Source of the DNA: Rhynchopus euleeides
Lineage: Eukaryota; Euglenozoa; Diplonemea; Diplonemida; Diplonemidae
Assembly: GCA_963210315.1 (NCBI GenBank)
Contig: OY723275.1
Coordinates: 310,001-374,000, forward strand
Direction: 5' to 3'
Length of the DNA: 64,000 nucleotides
Part shown: piece by piece, positions 21,325-32,700 of the stretch
How positions within the stretch are numbered: position 1 is the stretch's first letter
Layout: every line of letters starts with the position of its first letter
Program-made: the position numbers and the translations under genes
Notes under the pieces: model-generated
What the model saw: the letters and a program-made list of their open reading frames with translations, nothing else
Told to the model about the DNA's origin: nothing
Database searches by the model: none

Positions 21325-22767
21325 CAAAAGCAACTCCGCAGCCTGATGAGGAGGTTGAATTTGTTGCCCAGGCGCTGCCTACTATCTTTTTGACACTGAC
21401 AGGTTCCCTGTTGTGGTAAAAATGGGGGGGTAGTGAAATCGAATTTGAAGGGAGCACAAGAATGATCATGTTGTGGTAAAAATGGGGGGGGGGGCAAAAA
21501 ACTCTAAATATTTTATCCAGCCCCCCCCCCCCCAGAGGGATTTCCCCTTCGTGGACACAACCCCGTGTGAGCAAGCCACGCTAACTCGGGAGACCGCCTC
21601 CTCACTCTTTGCAACCACTCCCTCTCTGACCACCAAATGCGTGGCAGACAAGGCACACACACACACATGACAACAGTGATCCTTGATACGTCTTGTTTGG
21701 TGCAGAGCGGAGTGTTCCTTTATTGATTCTGGCTTGACTGCCACGCGTAAAGTGGGGCGGGGCGGGGTGGGTAACACAGTTCTCTCCTGAGGACGATAGG
21801 TGGGAACGGTGGGGGGGGGGGGGGCGGTGGAGGGGGGGGGGGTGCGCGTGTGTGTATTCACATTACGGGATATCCACACTATAAGCACAAGAAGGAGAGG
21901 GGAGGAAGAGGGGGAGGGGGCCCACCCAGGCACTTGAGGAAGAGACGGGGAGGGACAACACGGCAAAGAGAGCAAAAAGTAACTTGTCATACCACTACCA
22001 CCACCACCATCTGAGTTTACGTTGGGAATTTGCAGCAGAGAGAGGCAGAGAGCACCCTCACACAACACCTCCGCCGGCAGCAAATTCCCACCACCACCAC
22101 CCACACTACCACATGCCAACCCGTTTGTTTAGTCTAAGTTGCACTAAGAGCGAGCTCTGAAGCTACTACACCTCCCTCCGCCTTGAGATGAATCCCGCTG
22201 GGGCATTCATCAAATCACCAGGGCCGGGTGGGAGTTCGCAGAAGGGTCGGATGGTGGCGGTGAAGGGCCTCTCCCCACCACCCCGCCCTCCCGTGGGGGG
22301 AGGCGGGGTGGCGCGGCGAAGCGGAGGAGGCTAAGGCACAGATGACAGGAGGAGGGGGGTGGGTCGTTGGAGTGGAAGTGGGGGGAGGGAAGCACAATGG
22401 GGAGTGGTCTCCCTTCACTCGTTGTGTCCGAGATCCAGTCAGTGGTATAACAGGCCTGTCGCTAACTTTTCGATTTTGGAGATTTGGTGGGTTGACGCAC
22501 CTGTTTTGGGGGGGGATCAGGGGGAAAACACTAGGGGCAATTTTTTCTCGCGCGCGCTCGTGTTGTTGCCTCATTTCCCCATCGGTGGACCACTAGGTGG
22601 GCACGGTGTAAGGCGCTGGGTTCCTTCCGTGATTCCTCTCCCGCTCGCGCCACTCGGGTGCCGGAGGAAACCCAAAAAATGGCTTTCGGGACCATGATTT
22701 CGACGCTATCCCCTGATATGCCACGGCCGTTGAAGCGCAAGGACTTGGTTACGAGACGGGCACGCGA

Positions 22768-23010
22768 GATGGGGGGTCTGGGGGGCAGAGCCCCCCAGCC
22801 GCCGGAGGCCACGGTAGTGAACATCTGTTCATTGTGGGCGTACAGATTCTGTGTGAGTTGGCTGCGTCCCTGAGGCTATTGGAGTGGTTGGATTCCCTGA
22901 CCTGGTGGGAATCGAATGACTTGAGTACGAGACATACGCCACAGGGGGTCTGGGGGGCGGAGCCCCCCAGCCGCCGGAGGCCACGGTAGTGAGCATCTGT
23001 TCCTGCAAAA
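22768..23010 (-). repeat. dimeric GGCTCCGCC-hairpin repeat, inverted copy
   Basis: Reverse complement of the unit at 4040-4290, including a spacer with recognisable matches (ACAGATTCTGTGTGAGTTGG here; the inverse at 4190-4212). Both copies keep two units at about the same spacing, so the dimer, not the single unit, seems to be what spreads. Confidence 0.7.
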
Positions 23011-23017
23011 CCATACT

Positions 23018-23240
23018 CTCTTCGACGTCGACCCAGTGAAAGTGGGTTGACGCTTGGTCGACGCTTGGTGAGCGTCGACCCAGTGTAACCGGGTCAACGC
23101 GAGGTTAGCGTCGACCCAGCGTAATAAATGGGTTGACGCTTGGTCCAGGCTTGAATGGCAACCCAGTTCCACTGGGTCGACGCTGGGTCGACGCTTTTTT
23201 ATGGGGGGGGAAACCCAAAATCACTGGGTCGACGGTCGAC
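23018..23240. repeat. GTCGACCCAGT / GTCGACGCT repeat cluster
   Basis: About ten GTCGAC palindromes (some degenerated to GTTGAC or GTCAAC) in the contexts GCGTCGACCCAGT and ACTGGGTCGACGC, in both orientations. It can fold into several alternative hairpins. Confidence 0.8.
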
Positions 23241-24459
23241 GCTTAGCGACATGCCTGGTGGTATAAGTCACAGAGGGGGGGGGGGGTGGGGAGGGGTTTT
23301 TATGACGCATCGGTTGGCGGATCGTAGGCCAGACACCGCGCCGAAGCACACGGAGGGATATACTGATTTTGGAGGAAGGGAGGGAGGGAGGGAGATAGGG
23401 AGTGGGGCGCACAGAGTGACCCCGTTTTGAAGAAAAAAAACGCATACACTTACACACGCGAGTCAATTTTAGTTTTATATAGAAGCAGAGTGGAAACCCC
23501 CCATGCTCTTTGGTGTGATCTCCTTGCAATGCGGTGGGCGCATCTGCACATTTGGATCGGAGTGTGAGGGGCTCTCTGCATGATGGGTGCCTCTTGTTTG
23601 GTGATACACCGCGGTGCGAGCGGGGAGTCTCAAGATCCAAGCTAAAGGCACAGAAACCTTCCCCAGTTGGCTCCGCTGAAGGAACAAAAAAATACCCCCC
23701 CTGGGTACTTCCATGGAGAGCGTACTTTTCTCCCTCGAACACCCCCCCCTACTCTCCTCCCCTGCGCCGGGAATCACTCACCGTGTCGCCTCGGGTCGAG
23801 TCGGATGCTCTCTTCAGGTGGAAACGGAGCTCAAGGACACCTGGAGGCAATTCCAGCCGAAGCAAACAGCACGGTGTGATCCGTCTTCAGCAGGGCGGGG
23901 AGGTAAGACCTCAGGGAGCTGGGGTGGGAGTGCAGGGCACCAGGGCCAGCGGGGCGATAGTCTACCCCCACCCGCCACACACACACACCCCCCCCCCGAA
24001 GCCCACAACAAATTGCACAACAGCAAAAAAGGAAAGATGCGGGGGGAGGGGGGGTGGGGCAGAGGGGGAGGTGAGATCTCCATCCTCTCTCCCCCCCCCT
24101 GCCCACCGCCCCCCCGGGGGAGGGGGGGGGGGGGGCTCGGATAAACCAGCGAAGAAGGCGACTCACTCAAGGCAACCCGGTGCATCGCAGATCCCACCCC
24201 GTCCTGCAGGTAGAGGGGGGGGGGGGGGGGAATATTTAGCCGGCAGTGGTGAAGCGGGTTATCCCACTCGATTCTTTGCAGAGGATGATATTCGTTTATT
24301 TTTTGGCATCGATGGCTACCGGCCTGGCGTGTGTGAGACACCGGGTCCAGTGTGAAGGCGCAACGACACCAGCCCCGGCAGTGGTGAGGGTGTTGCGCTT
24401 GATGCTGACACTCTTGAAGCGAAAGAGTATACTCCCACTCCAGAATATGAGTTCTTTTC

Positions 24460-25060
24460 ATGGTTTGACAGATTTCTGCCAGAATTTCACAGATTCTGGC
24501 AGATTCTGGGGATTCCAGATTTTTCAGAATTTTCAAAATCTGAGAAAATCTGTCCAGATTCTGGACAGATTTTTCCAGATTTTTCAGAATTCTGGAAATT
24601 CTGAGAAATCTGGAAAAATCTGAGAATTCTGGAAAAAATCTGGCCAGATTCTGGACAGATTTTTCCAGATTTTTCCAGATTTCTCAGAATTCTGAAAAAT
24701 CTGAGAAATCTGGAAAATTCTGAGAAATTCTGTCAGAATTCTGGAAAATCTGTGGGGGGGACCTTTTCAAAAAAAAATTTGGGGTGGGCCTATTTTGGAC
24801 ATTTGGACCCATTTTCAAAGGAATTTTTGAATTTTGAGCCCATTTTGAGCCCTAAAATGGCTCATCGAAATATTTCTGCAAAAATCCGGGCCAGAATGCC
24901 AAAATCTGAAAAATCTGAGAAAATCTGGAAAATTCTGAGAATTCTGTCGGAATTCTGGAAAATCTGAGAAATCTGGAAAATTCTGAGAAATTCTGTGGGG
25001 GGACCTTTTCGAAAAATTTTTTTTGGGGTGGGCCTATTTTGGACATTTGGGTCCGTTTTC
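24460..25060. repeat. A/T-rich CTGAGAAATCTGGAAAATT array
   Basis: Irregular tandem variants of CAGAATTCTGAGAAATCTGG and AGATTTTTCCAGATT. A longer block ending GGGACCTTTTC...TTTGGGGTGGGCCTATTTTG is repeated at about 24757-24850 and 25008-25098. A small outlier of the same words is at 27715-27835. Confidence 0.8.
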
Positions 25061-26133
25061 AAAGGAATTTATGAATTTTGAGCCCATTCGTTGCCCTAAA
25101 ATGGGACCGCGAATATCTAGCTCCTGCTGAGGACCTGGGTACATGGCCAAATCAGCCAGAAATCTCAGGTTTTCGTATTGCAATTTGGGTTCGCGTGCTG
25201 GTATCGCAGCCTGGCCCCGAGGGTCCATACCGTGAGTAACCGGGCCCGCTATCCTACACTCGTTTTTTCCTAGGTTTTCGTCAGCTGATTGAGGGTGTGA
25301 TATGAGGGTTCTATCCAACAAGGATATCAAGGCGGCACTTCAAAGTCCTGCCAAGGATAGCGCCACGTGGGTGTGTGCTTCTGATGTATGTTATGTCATC
25401 ATGTGAAACCCTCCCCAGCGTGTGCCAACAATCCCTGACACGCTCACGAAAAGCATGACACGGAGAAAGCAGGTGCCGAAACAACCTGCCGAGCACACGG
25501 GTGGTGCCACGTTGATCCACGCAGCGATCTCCCGTGACAGGAAGCCTTGTCGCCACGGCAGAGTGCCGCAGACTGTGGGAGAGGTGTCGCCAGTCACCTT
25601 GAGGTTGCAGTGTAAACCCGTGCCTTGTTCACCCTGTTGTTCACCCCTGTGAGGTTGATCCCATATCGTTGCCTGCTTTGGGGCCTGAAGGACATAGGGG
25701 TCCAACCGGCACTTGAGCATCGCAAGGCCTAAGTGGCTGTGTGGCAGGTTTTCATTGAAGGGCCAAACCCCCCCTTTTCTGGGTGAAAAGTGTTGTGCGT
25801 CGTTCAGTATCTTGCGCGAATTGCTTTCGACACCACCATCAAACCACCGCAAAAGAACAACCCATCTTCTGGAGTGTGATCTCTGGTGGCGGGGTGGGAT
25901 GGGTGAGTGGGGTGTGACGGTGCAACGACAGTCGAACTTCTTCGAACACAGAACACCCCACCAACCTGCCGGGCGTGTGAAGTGTTCGCAAGGATCCGCA
26001 CGGTGAAAAGTTTCCTGAGTTGGCTACGCCGAACTTACAAAATGGCAAGGTGTGAGTGTCGCTTGTTACGACCCACTGGCTGGACGAGTTCTCTTTTTGG
26101 GACAAGACCACACACAACAAGAAGGTTGTCACA

Positions 26134-26240
26134 GGGGGTCTTCGCTGGTCGTTATTCTTCGTCAATCTTCGTCAGTTTTCACTATTTCAACAGCAAATAC
26201 ACCAAGATGCACTGACGACCATCCGGTAGCGAAGACCCCC
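26134..26240. mobile_element. 107-bp MITE, GGGGGTCTTCGCT ends
   Basis: Starts GGGGGTCTTCGCTGG, ends AGCGAAGACCCCC; ACA is duplicated on both sides (26131-26133, 26241-26243). About 85% like 57237-57344 by eye. It shares its terminal sequence and the 3-bp duplication with element D, so it is probably mobilised by the same (unseen) transposase. Confidence 0.85.
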
Positions 26241-27714
26241 ACAGTGAAAAAGATAGTTGGCAGCGCTTTGGGTGACAAACACAATCTACCTTGCCTTGTT
26301 GTTATGACTGTGCGCACATTCACACCAACCTTCATCAGCCAAACCACGTGAGGTTTGTTCATCCGGGTTTGGCGCACACACAACGACTTGTCTTTGAAAC
26401 GTCCAATGCAACACTCACAACATCGAGGCCAAGTGTTTCTCGTAGTATTTTTCGGTTTTGCTCTGAGTGAGCGGATATAACTGGTGAAAATGGGTACAGT
26501 GGCTGAATCTGGAGGTTGGGTGCGGGTTGTGTGTTCCGCATCATCCCTACAAATCAAACCAAGCCGATTGACACCGAACATTTTGTCTGACCTGCACCCA
26601 TTGTTTCCTGCCTGCCTGCCTGTGTTGTGCTGCACCTGTGCCTCCCTGTTCTGTATTTTGTACCCTCAGCGGGTTCACGATACAGGGCAGTCCACTCCCC
26701 CAAAAATCACGGTCTTGACGCCCATTCCATCCACTTTCAGTGGATGTGTTTGGTATTTCCGAATGGAATTTTCCAGCGTCAAAATTACAAGAACAGGGTC
26801 AGTCACTTCTACCGTAGCTGCGATGCCGGTAGTTGTGCAGAAATGATTTTTTCGACGGACGCGACGCCTCCCCAGCTTGCCTGTGTCTGTGTTGCCATAG
26901 CCATGTGACAGATATTCACATAACGAATGTACTGTCACACCGCAAGGGGCTTTGGACAACGTTAAACAACAGTACACTTGCAGGTTTGGGTCAAAAATTC
27001 CAATTTCCGCTGGTCACGGGCCCCTTTCAAAACATTGACCACCTTTCGAGAATTTAGTTCTGCACCATGGATTCGAGGGACTGCGATGATTCGGAACCGA
27101 GGATGAAGACTACTGGGAAGGAACTGTGTGCTCTCTTGAAGCACTGGAATCGGCGAACTTGGACGGAACCTAAGCGCGACAGGTGAAGGGGCATCCCGAA
27201 CAAAGGCATACAAAGTGGCTCTGGAGATATTGTTGCATCTGCGACACCCTGTCTTACATCCCGCCTGGGCTCTGATCTTCACCTATAGCAATGACTAAAT
27301 CCCTATCATGGGTACATGAAGCTTTTGTAGGTACATTTAAACTTGCGAACCTCTCAACGACCTGTTAATCGCCTTGTACCGAAATCTGACCCTGGGCTTC
27401 GGCCCTCACGGCATTCAGCGGGTGACCCGATGCCGGTGTGGATGGAGAAGTGCACAGTTCTGAAACAGTGTGTCGACGAATCCGAGGAATCCAATCAGAG
27501 TAGTCCCGAGATGAAGTGGTGCAAGAACTCAAAAACTGTTTGCCTTTGGTCAAGGCCCCCTTTCCAAAAATTTGACCCGCGCAGTGGTGGCCAGTCCTGA
27601 GAACCAACAGTAGCATAAGCCTACGACTGGTCCAGGACGAGGCCGACCCTGTACATAGCCTGTGTATGACTACCCTGTCATACCAGGCTGCTGCTAGTTG
27701 GCCACAAGCCCCAC

Positions 27715-27835
27715 TGGCAGAATTCTCAGAATTCTCCCAGAATTCTCAGAATCTGCAGAATTCTACAGAATTTCTCAGATTCTGCAGAATTTAAAAATCT
27801 GGAAATGCTGGGCATTTTTCTGTCAGAATTCTGCG
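27715..27835. repeat. GAATTCTGCAGAATT array fragment
   Basis: Short run of AGAATTCTCAGAATTCTCCC-type words, related to the 24460-25060 array. Confidence 0.7.
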
Positions 27836-28224
27836 AAACCATGTCTTTTAAGGAAGAACAGCTTACTTTTTTCGCACTGAAAAAACAAAAAAGGACTGTG
27901 TGGTGGGGCCCCTGGTGGCAATATTCGGTATCCTGCACGTATTGTGGACTACGGCAGGTCCCCTTTGTAGAGAACAAAGGACGCAACTCCAGGCGTTGTT
28001 TTGTATGAGATGACACTCCCCAAAGCTAAACGAGTGAGACAGCGGGGGAAAAAAAACAGCCAGATTTGACGTGGGGTGCACAACCAAAAGGGCGGCAGAA
28101 GGCGCTGTACTCTCGGGAAGTAGAGAACGCCGTGAATTCGGTTGCACCCCCCCCATGATGGATAAAACCCCCCCGTTTGATACTACTTACCCCGGCACCA
28201 ACCCCACCTCTCCTCCTCTCCGGG

Positions 28225-29337
28225 TCAGCTCAGAGGCAGCACGTGCAGCTCACGGCCTGCCCCACTGAGGACGACCCAGCGGGAGCAGGGGGAGATTGCG
28301 AGGGTCTGGAGGAAGCCGAGGCGGCTTGCGAGTGTGGTGCGCTCCAGCGTCTCGGCATGCCACTTGCTGACGGCGACGGAGGTGGCGGTCACCACCCACA
28401 GCCCGCAGGGGGATACGCCGAGCAGGCGGACGACGTCAGACGCCTCCACGACAGAGGGGGGCAGCTCGAGCGCTGCTGCATCCCACACGCCGATTGTCTT
28501 GGAGGCGAACCCGACGCTGGCAACCACCTGGCCCCCCGCTGCCGCGATGGTAAAACGCTGGTCCGGCAGGCGCTGCACCGTGGCAAATGTGTCGAGGTCC
28601 ACCACCTCCGACCCCATCGCACCCGACACGACCATCCTGCCCCCAGCCCCGAGCAGGGCATACGACCTGTGCAACGGGAACTCCTTGACCATCTCACCGG
28701 TGAGAATGCACCACACGCGCACCGCATGGCACCCGCCGGAGATGACACGCTGCCTGCAGGGCGTTGCGCTGAGCTGCGTCGCCGACTCGCTCCCAAACGA
28801 GCTGACCTGTTTCCCGGTCTCCTTGTCGAACGCGCGGATGGTGTGCCCCACCCATGGGGTTGCGGCGCATACGACAATGTCCCCTGCGAAGCAGAGCCCC
28901 TCTATCACCCTGTTGCGGTGGGGGGAGACGCGGAGGTCAGCATCGGTGTAGTTTCTGAAGTTGCGGCGGAGAACCCCTGCCTCCATGTCCCAGATGTCGA
29001 TGGTGTCGTTGCCGAGTGCGACGGCAACCCACTGCCCGCAGGGGGAGATCGCGACACTCCATCCCTTTTCGGCGAGGGGGTACGACGCAGGGCACGTCAC
29101 CTCGCAAGGGGAGGTGCACGCCTTCACCCTGTCGCCGTCTTCAAGGTGCAGACCCTCCAGCGCTTCCGCATCGCCACACGCAGCGCCGCTCTCGAGGAAC
29201 ACCTGCAGCTTCTGAGGGGCTGTGTCGCCAAACACCGCAGCAGCTGCAGCCCCCTTCAGGTCTCCGACAACAGCTCTGTCTCCCCCAGCTTCCACGACGC
29301 ACTCAACCCCGTGCTCAAACACACATGTGATAAGCAT
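28225..29337 (-). CDS. WD40-like beta-propeller protein
   Basis: 370 aa from ATG at 29337 (MLITCVFEHGVECVV) to TGA at 28225. Blade-like units end in short Trp motifs: KGWSVAISPCGQWVAVALGNDTIDIWDME, LSATPCRQRVISGGCHAVRVWCILTG, VVASVGFASKTIGVWDAAA, LLGVSPCGLWVVTATSVAVSKWHAE, FLQTLAISPCSRWVVLSG. Repeats are degenerate and only about six are visible; the orthologue is not recognised. Such propellers are usually protein-interaction scaffolds. The frame stays open upstream to 29499, but that part is transposon terminal repeat, so the start at 29337 is preferred. The DNA transposon sits only 53 bp upstream and must contribute to, or disrupt, the promoter and 5' leader. Confidence 0.8.
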   Translation of the reverse strand: MLITCVFEHGVECVVEAGGDRAVVGDLKGAAAAAVFGDTAPQKLQVFLESGAACGDAEALEGLHLEDGDRVKACTSPCEVTCPASYPLAEKGWSVAISPCGQWVAVALGNDTIDIWDMEAGVLRRNFRNYTDADLRVSPHRNRVIEGLCFAGDIVVCAATPWVGHTIRAFDKETGKQVSSFGSESATQLSATPCRQRVISGGCHAVRVWCILTGEMVKEFPLHRSYALLGAGGRMVVSGAMGSEVVDLDTFATVQRLPDQRFTIAAAGGQVVASVGFASKTIGVWDAAALELPPSVVEASDVVRLLGVSPCGLWVVTATSVAVSKWHAETLERTTLASRLGFLQTLAISPCSRWVVLSGAGRELHVLPLS

Positions 29338-29390
29338 CGGAAGGGGAGGGCTTACAGGGGGGGGGCGAATAGAATTACTAAGTAATACTA

Positions 29391-29524
29391 CACGGTGGAC
29401 TCCAGCGGGGGTAGGGTAACCCTTTTCGGGAGTCTCAACTAGGGGGAGTCCAACTCCCGCTAGCGGGAGTCTGACTCCCCCTAGCGGGAGTCTTTTCACC
29501 TATTTTCACTCATTTTTCCCATGA
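29391..29524. repeat. left terminal inverted repeat of the 3.44-kb transposon
   Basis: CACGGTGGACTCCAGCGG at the tip; inside, the palindrome ACTCCCGCTAGCGGGAGT and related half sites. The inner 76 bases match the inverse of 32701-32776 almost exactly; the middle differs by indels among the GGGAGTC units. Confidence 0.9.
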
Positions 29525-29624
29525 TACCTATGCAATGTGGCACTCGTCACTGAAGTACAGCCACACACACACACACCAAACGGACGTTTCCACCCATCCC
29601 AGCTCGCAGACCTGATTCACAAAA

Positions 29625-30626
29625 ATGGGGAAGACGACAACGAAGCCGGCAGTGAAGGTGGCAGCGAAGCCGGCGGCGAAGTCGAGTAAGAAGAAGAAGA
29701 GCGCAGAGAGTCCCGAGGCTGCGGAGGCGACGAACATTGTGGCTGATTTTTGCACGGCCTTCCTCGTTAAAAAAGGGGGAAGTGTGCTGACACTGGGATC
29801 CATTAGAAGGCTCCTAGCAACGGTGTTGACCGGCAAGGAGATCAACAAGCACAGCCCCCAGGTGGCCAACGCCATCACCGCCGTATTCCCTGACATGGAC
29901 AAGCTCGCTGTGAGGGAGGTCGAGATGATGCAGAAGGACGGCACCCTCCCCGCCACCTACAGGGTTGAGGTGAAGCGCGGGAAGGTGCAAGACACCAAGT
30001 TGGTGGGTGTCACCCTCAAGCCAAAGATGCCCTTGGCTTGGGCGGAGGAGGGCCACAAGAAGAATCCGCTGTACCAGCGGGTCCTTGCTGCGCTTGCCCC
30101 GGCCTACAAGGAGGTCGAGATGAACAACGTGTACACTGCCGTGCAGCAGGAGGAGGATACTACGACGAAGAATGTGATGCAGCACTTCCCGGTGGTCACC
30201 CCGTTGCCTGGGGCAGCCAACGTGCATGTGGTGATGCTCGAGGGGCTGTTGACCCGGGTTGAGTTTTCAGTGACAGGCCTGCAGGTGTCGCTGACGTGTC
30301 TTCGCGTGGTCCACGAGGGTTCGACAATCCCCAGCGGCACATACACCGCCACCTATTTCCTCCCCAGGAGCCCTGCCGATGGCGAGCCCATCACCTGCGA
30401 GCAGGTGGAGGGGCAGTTGGCCCTGTGGAAGGTCACCGTTCCTTTGGAACAGCCCCGCGCCACGGTGACCGGCTCAGGCCAGGCCAACACCTCCACCGTG
30501 GGGAGGTACAAGGACCTGCTGGGGATCGACCTCGCACAGCCTGAGGTCCCCGACACAGAGGAAGAAGCCCCTCCGAGCATCCCGCAGGCCATCACAGTGG
30601 AGGAGGGCGACATGGACACCCTCTGA
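29625..30626 (+). CDS. transposon ORF 1, basic-tailed protein of unknown function
   Basis: 333 aa. N-terminus is histone-H1-like in composition (Lys/Ala/Pro: KPAVKVAAKPAAKSSKKKK), followed by a compact alpha/beta region (ADFCTAFLVKKGGSVLTLGSIRRLLATVL...) and a second half rich in beta strands (LTRVEFSVTGLQVSLTCLRVVHEG). Acidic C-terminus. No family recognised. ATG at 29625 follows ACAAAA; an AG after pyrimidines (CCCATCCCAG, about 29602) could be its splice acceptor. Inside the same inverted repeats as the second ORF, so probably an accessory DNA-binding protein. Role inferred. Confidence 0.75.
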   Translation: MGKTTTKPAVKVAAKPAAKSSKKKKSAESPEAAEATNIVADFCTAFLVKKGGSVLTLGSIRRLLATVLTGKEINKHSPQVANAITAVFPDMDKLAVREVEMMQKDGTLPATYRVEVKRGKVQDTKLVGVTLKPKMPLAWAEEGHKKNPLYQRVLAALAPAYKEVEMNNVYTAVQQEEDTTTKNVMQHFPVVTPLPGAANVHVVMLEGLLTRVEFSVTGLQVSLTCLRVVHEGSTIPSGTYTATYFLPRSPADGEPITCEQVEGQLALWKVTVPLEQPRATVTGSGQANTSTVGRYKDLLGIDLAQPEVPDTEEEAPPSIPQAITVEEGDMDTL

Positions 30627-30829
30627 GGGAAGCTGGCTGTGCATCAGCCTGCGGAAGTTGAATGATCAGACTGTCATGGAAGCCACAAACCCCACACTCC
30701 AAAACATCGACAGTTTTTTCGCTTGGCTACATCTGACGTGGTGTGTGTGTTGCAACCTTATTCGGCTCCACTCACACTCGCTCTCACAGGTGTCACAGGG
30801 GGTATTTTCAAGACCCATGCCATCGAACC

Positions 30830-32590
30830 ATGTCGAATGCAAATGAAGCGAAGAGTGTCGGGGAGACTCTTGCTGCCAACCGGCATGCCCTTCGGATGTC
30901 TCAACGGACACTCGCCAAGGTCAACCAGCTTCATAAGGAGCGTGTTGGTGAGAACCTGGGTGTGTCACGAAAGCGACTCCGCGAAATGGAGAAGCCTGCC
31001 TGCGAACGTGTTGAATGGCGCCTTTCCCGTGGTTTGCTCGGGGCATTTGAGTTCCTCGAAGAAGAGGCGGGAGAATCATCGACAATGCAGTGTAGCGTGC
31101 CACTTCTCGGCGTCATGTACACGGACGGATACACGCCACGTAATTCATTACGTTCCGATAACGCACGTGTCCGTCTGTCTCTCGGGGTCATCAATCCCGA
31201 AAACACGATGACTGCGCCGGGTATTACTTTCTCAGACCTTCCGAAAGGTGATCACAAGCTGTTCCAAAATCACGCGTTGCTGCAACAGATCATGAGGCTG
31301 CACAAAGCGAAAATCTTCCGAGGGGTGCATGTCGCGAGTGTGTCCATAGCAAGAATAACCGCCGACCATGCTGAGCAGTGGGCAACAATGAGGCGATGCG
31401 GGGGGCGAGGGCACCGATGCTCACTGTGCGACATCCCAGAAGAACGCTGGTATCAACAGGTGCATCGATACCCGCACCTGACTCTCTCTGAGATGAAAGA
31501 GGCTGGCTACCCCTCCCTCTTGGCAGGTGTGCTTCCCAATGCCCGCTACGTCACCCCAGCACTCCATGACTGCAAGGGGCTCGCCATGCGGCTGATCAGG
31601 GTACTGGATGAGACAACAAAAAAAATATTCGACAAGACCTGTACAAACCTTGCACTGAATGTGTCGCAGAATGGGACAGGTGCTCAGTTCCGGAAGGTCG
31701 TGCTTGCCATGTCACAGGACACCACCTACAAGGGCTTGTTCCGCTACCTCTTTGTCTCCCTTGCAGACCTCATGCATTTCCGGTATGCAGACATCCCCTG
31801 GCGCTTCTGGGGATGCAAGGATGAGTCAGCCCGGATTCCCTTCTTGCGTGCTCGGATCTCAGGGCATATATTTCACTGGTTGATGGAGCATGCCGAAAAG
31901 GGATCAACGCGCAATGCCTACGTACACAGTCTCCATCATTGGTGGGCTCCAGAAGATGCAGTGCCTCTGCAGAACAACGACGAATTTGAAGAAGCAGAGA
32001 ACGGACATCGCAAGAAAGATGCCGTTACAATCGCCAGCTCCGCAACTTACGAGAGAGATCTTGCAATGGCAGAAGAGAAGCGGCGCGAATCGGGCATGCC
32101 TTGGAAGGTTGCGCACCTGTCGCAGGACGGGATCCTCGGGTATAGAGAAGTCATTCTGTGTCCGTGTCTGCACACCCGACACGCTCATAGATTGGCTGTG
32201 TATGTTCTTTGCACACAGTTGACACAGCTGCAGAAGGGGTTTGTGCACTGCAACACACAGGACTTCGTTGAACCCAGCAGCGCGCCCTACTTCCTGTTCC
32301 GGTTCCCCGAAGGACACCGCAAATTATCGCTCTGCTTGTGCAAAATGCCAATCCCGCTGGGGGCGACTTTCACACCATTCGTGTCATCCGAGGCGACTTT
32401 GAGCACGCTTGACCAACGCGCACAGCAGGAGGGGGATGACAGTTCTGACGAAGAAGATGAGGAAAGCCTGCAGGATGGTTTGTCTTGCCCAAGGTGTAAC
32501 ACAACTACGACAGGCGACGGCCGCACTTTGACACCTCAAATTCTAACCGCTCACCTCCGCAGGTGCAGCCGCTACCAGGAGGATAGGTAG
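30830..32590 (+). CDS. transposon ORF 2, probable transposase
   Basis: 586 aa from ATG 30830 (MSNANEAKSVGET). Seen: basic helical N-terminus (RMSQRTLAKVNQLHKERVGENLGVSRKRLREMEK); an Asp-containing strand VMYTDGYTPRNS; a Cys/His cluster RGHRCSLC; an ALHDCKGLAMRLIRVLDE segment; the acidic stretch DDSSDEEDEE; and a C-terminal zinc motif CPRCNT...HLRRC. The TDGY and LHD segments resemble the first two acidic positions of DDE transposases such as Tnp2-type enzymes, but no match to a named family can be claimed. It is the larger ORF in an element with long TIRs, which is the main reason for the call. It could instead be a different nuclease or helper. Confidence 0.6.
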   Translation: MSNANEAKSVGETLAANRHALRMSQRTLAKVNQLHKERVGENLGVSRKRLREMEKPACERVEWRLSRGLLGAFEFLEEEAGESSTMQCSVPLLGVMYTDGYTPRNSLRSDNARVRLSLGVINPENTMTAPGITFSDLPKGDHKLFQNHALLQQIMRLHKAKIFRGVHVASVSIARITADHAEQWATMRRCGGRGHRCSLCDIPEERWYQQVHRYPHLTLSEMKEAGYPSLLAGVLPNARYVTPALHDCKGLAMRLIRVLDETTKKIFDKTCTNLALNVSQNGTGAQFRKVVLAMSQDTTYKGLFRYLFVSLADLMHFRYADIPWRFWGCKDESARIPFLRARISGHIFHWLMEHAEKGSTRNAYVHSLHHWWAPEDAVPLQNNDEFEEAENGHRKKDAVTIASSATYERDLAMAEEKRRESGMPWKVAHLSQDGILGYREVILCPCLHTRHAHRLAVYVLCTQLTQLQKGFVHCNTQDFVEPSSAPYFLFRFPEGHRKLSLCLCKMPIPLGATFTPFVSSEATLSTLDQRAQQEGDDSSDEEDEESLQDGLSCPRCNTTTTGDGRTLTPQILTAHLRRCSRYQEDR

Positions 32591-32700
32591 GTAGTCCAGA
32601 GTCCGGGGAAACTGACAGAAGCAAAACAAGCCCCTCCCCATCCCTCTTCCACCTTCCCCCCGCATGATTTTACCCCCCACGCCAGTAGACTGTAACTATA

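Larger units (their letters stand above)
21325..28224. other. gene-free, repeat-bearing region
   Basis: No credible gene in 6.9 kb. It holds a 60-bp-spaced duplication of TTGTGGTAAAAATGGGGGGG (21409 and 21468), long G/C homopolymers (about 21811, 24120, 24213), the inverted GGCTCCGCC dimer (22768-23010), GTCGAC repeats (23018-23240), A/T-rich CTG arrays (24460-25060, 27715-27835) and a MITE (26134-26240). Confidence 0.6.

Noticed and set aside
21466..22119. 217-codon minus frame
   Set aside because: Low-complexity Ser/Pro/Thr translation of homopolymer-rich DNA.
28177..29385. 402-codon open frame antisense to the WD40 gene
   Set aside because: Shadow of the WD40 frame; no domain and biased composition.
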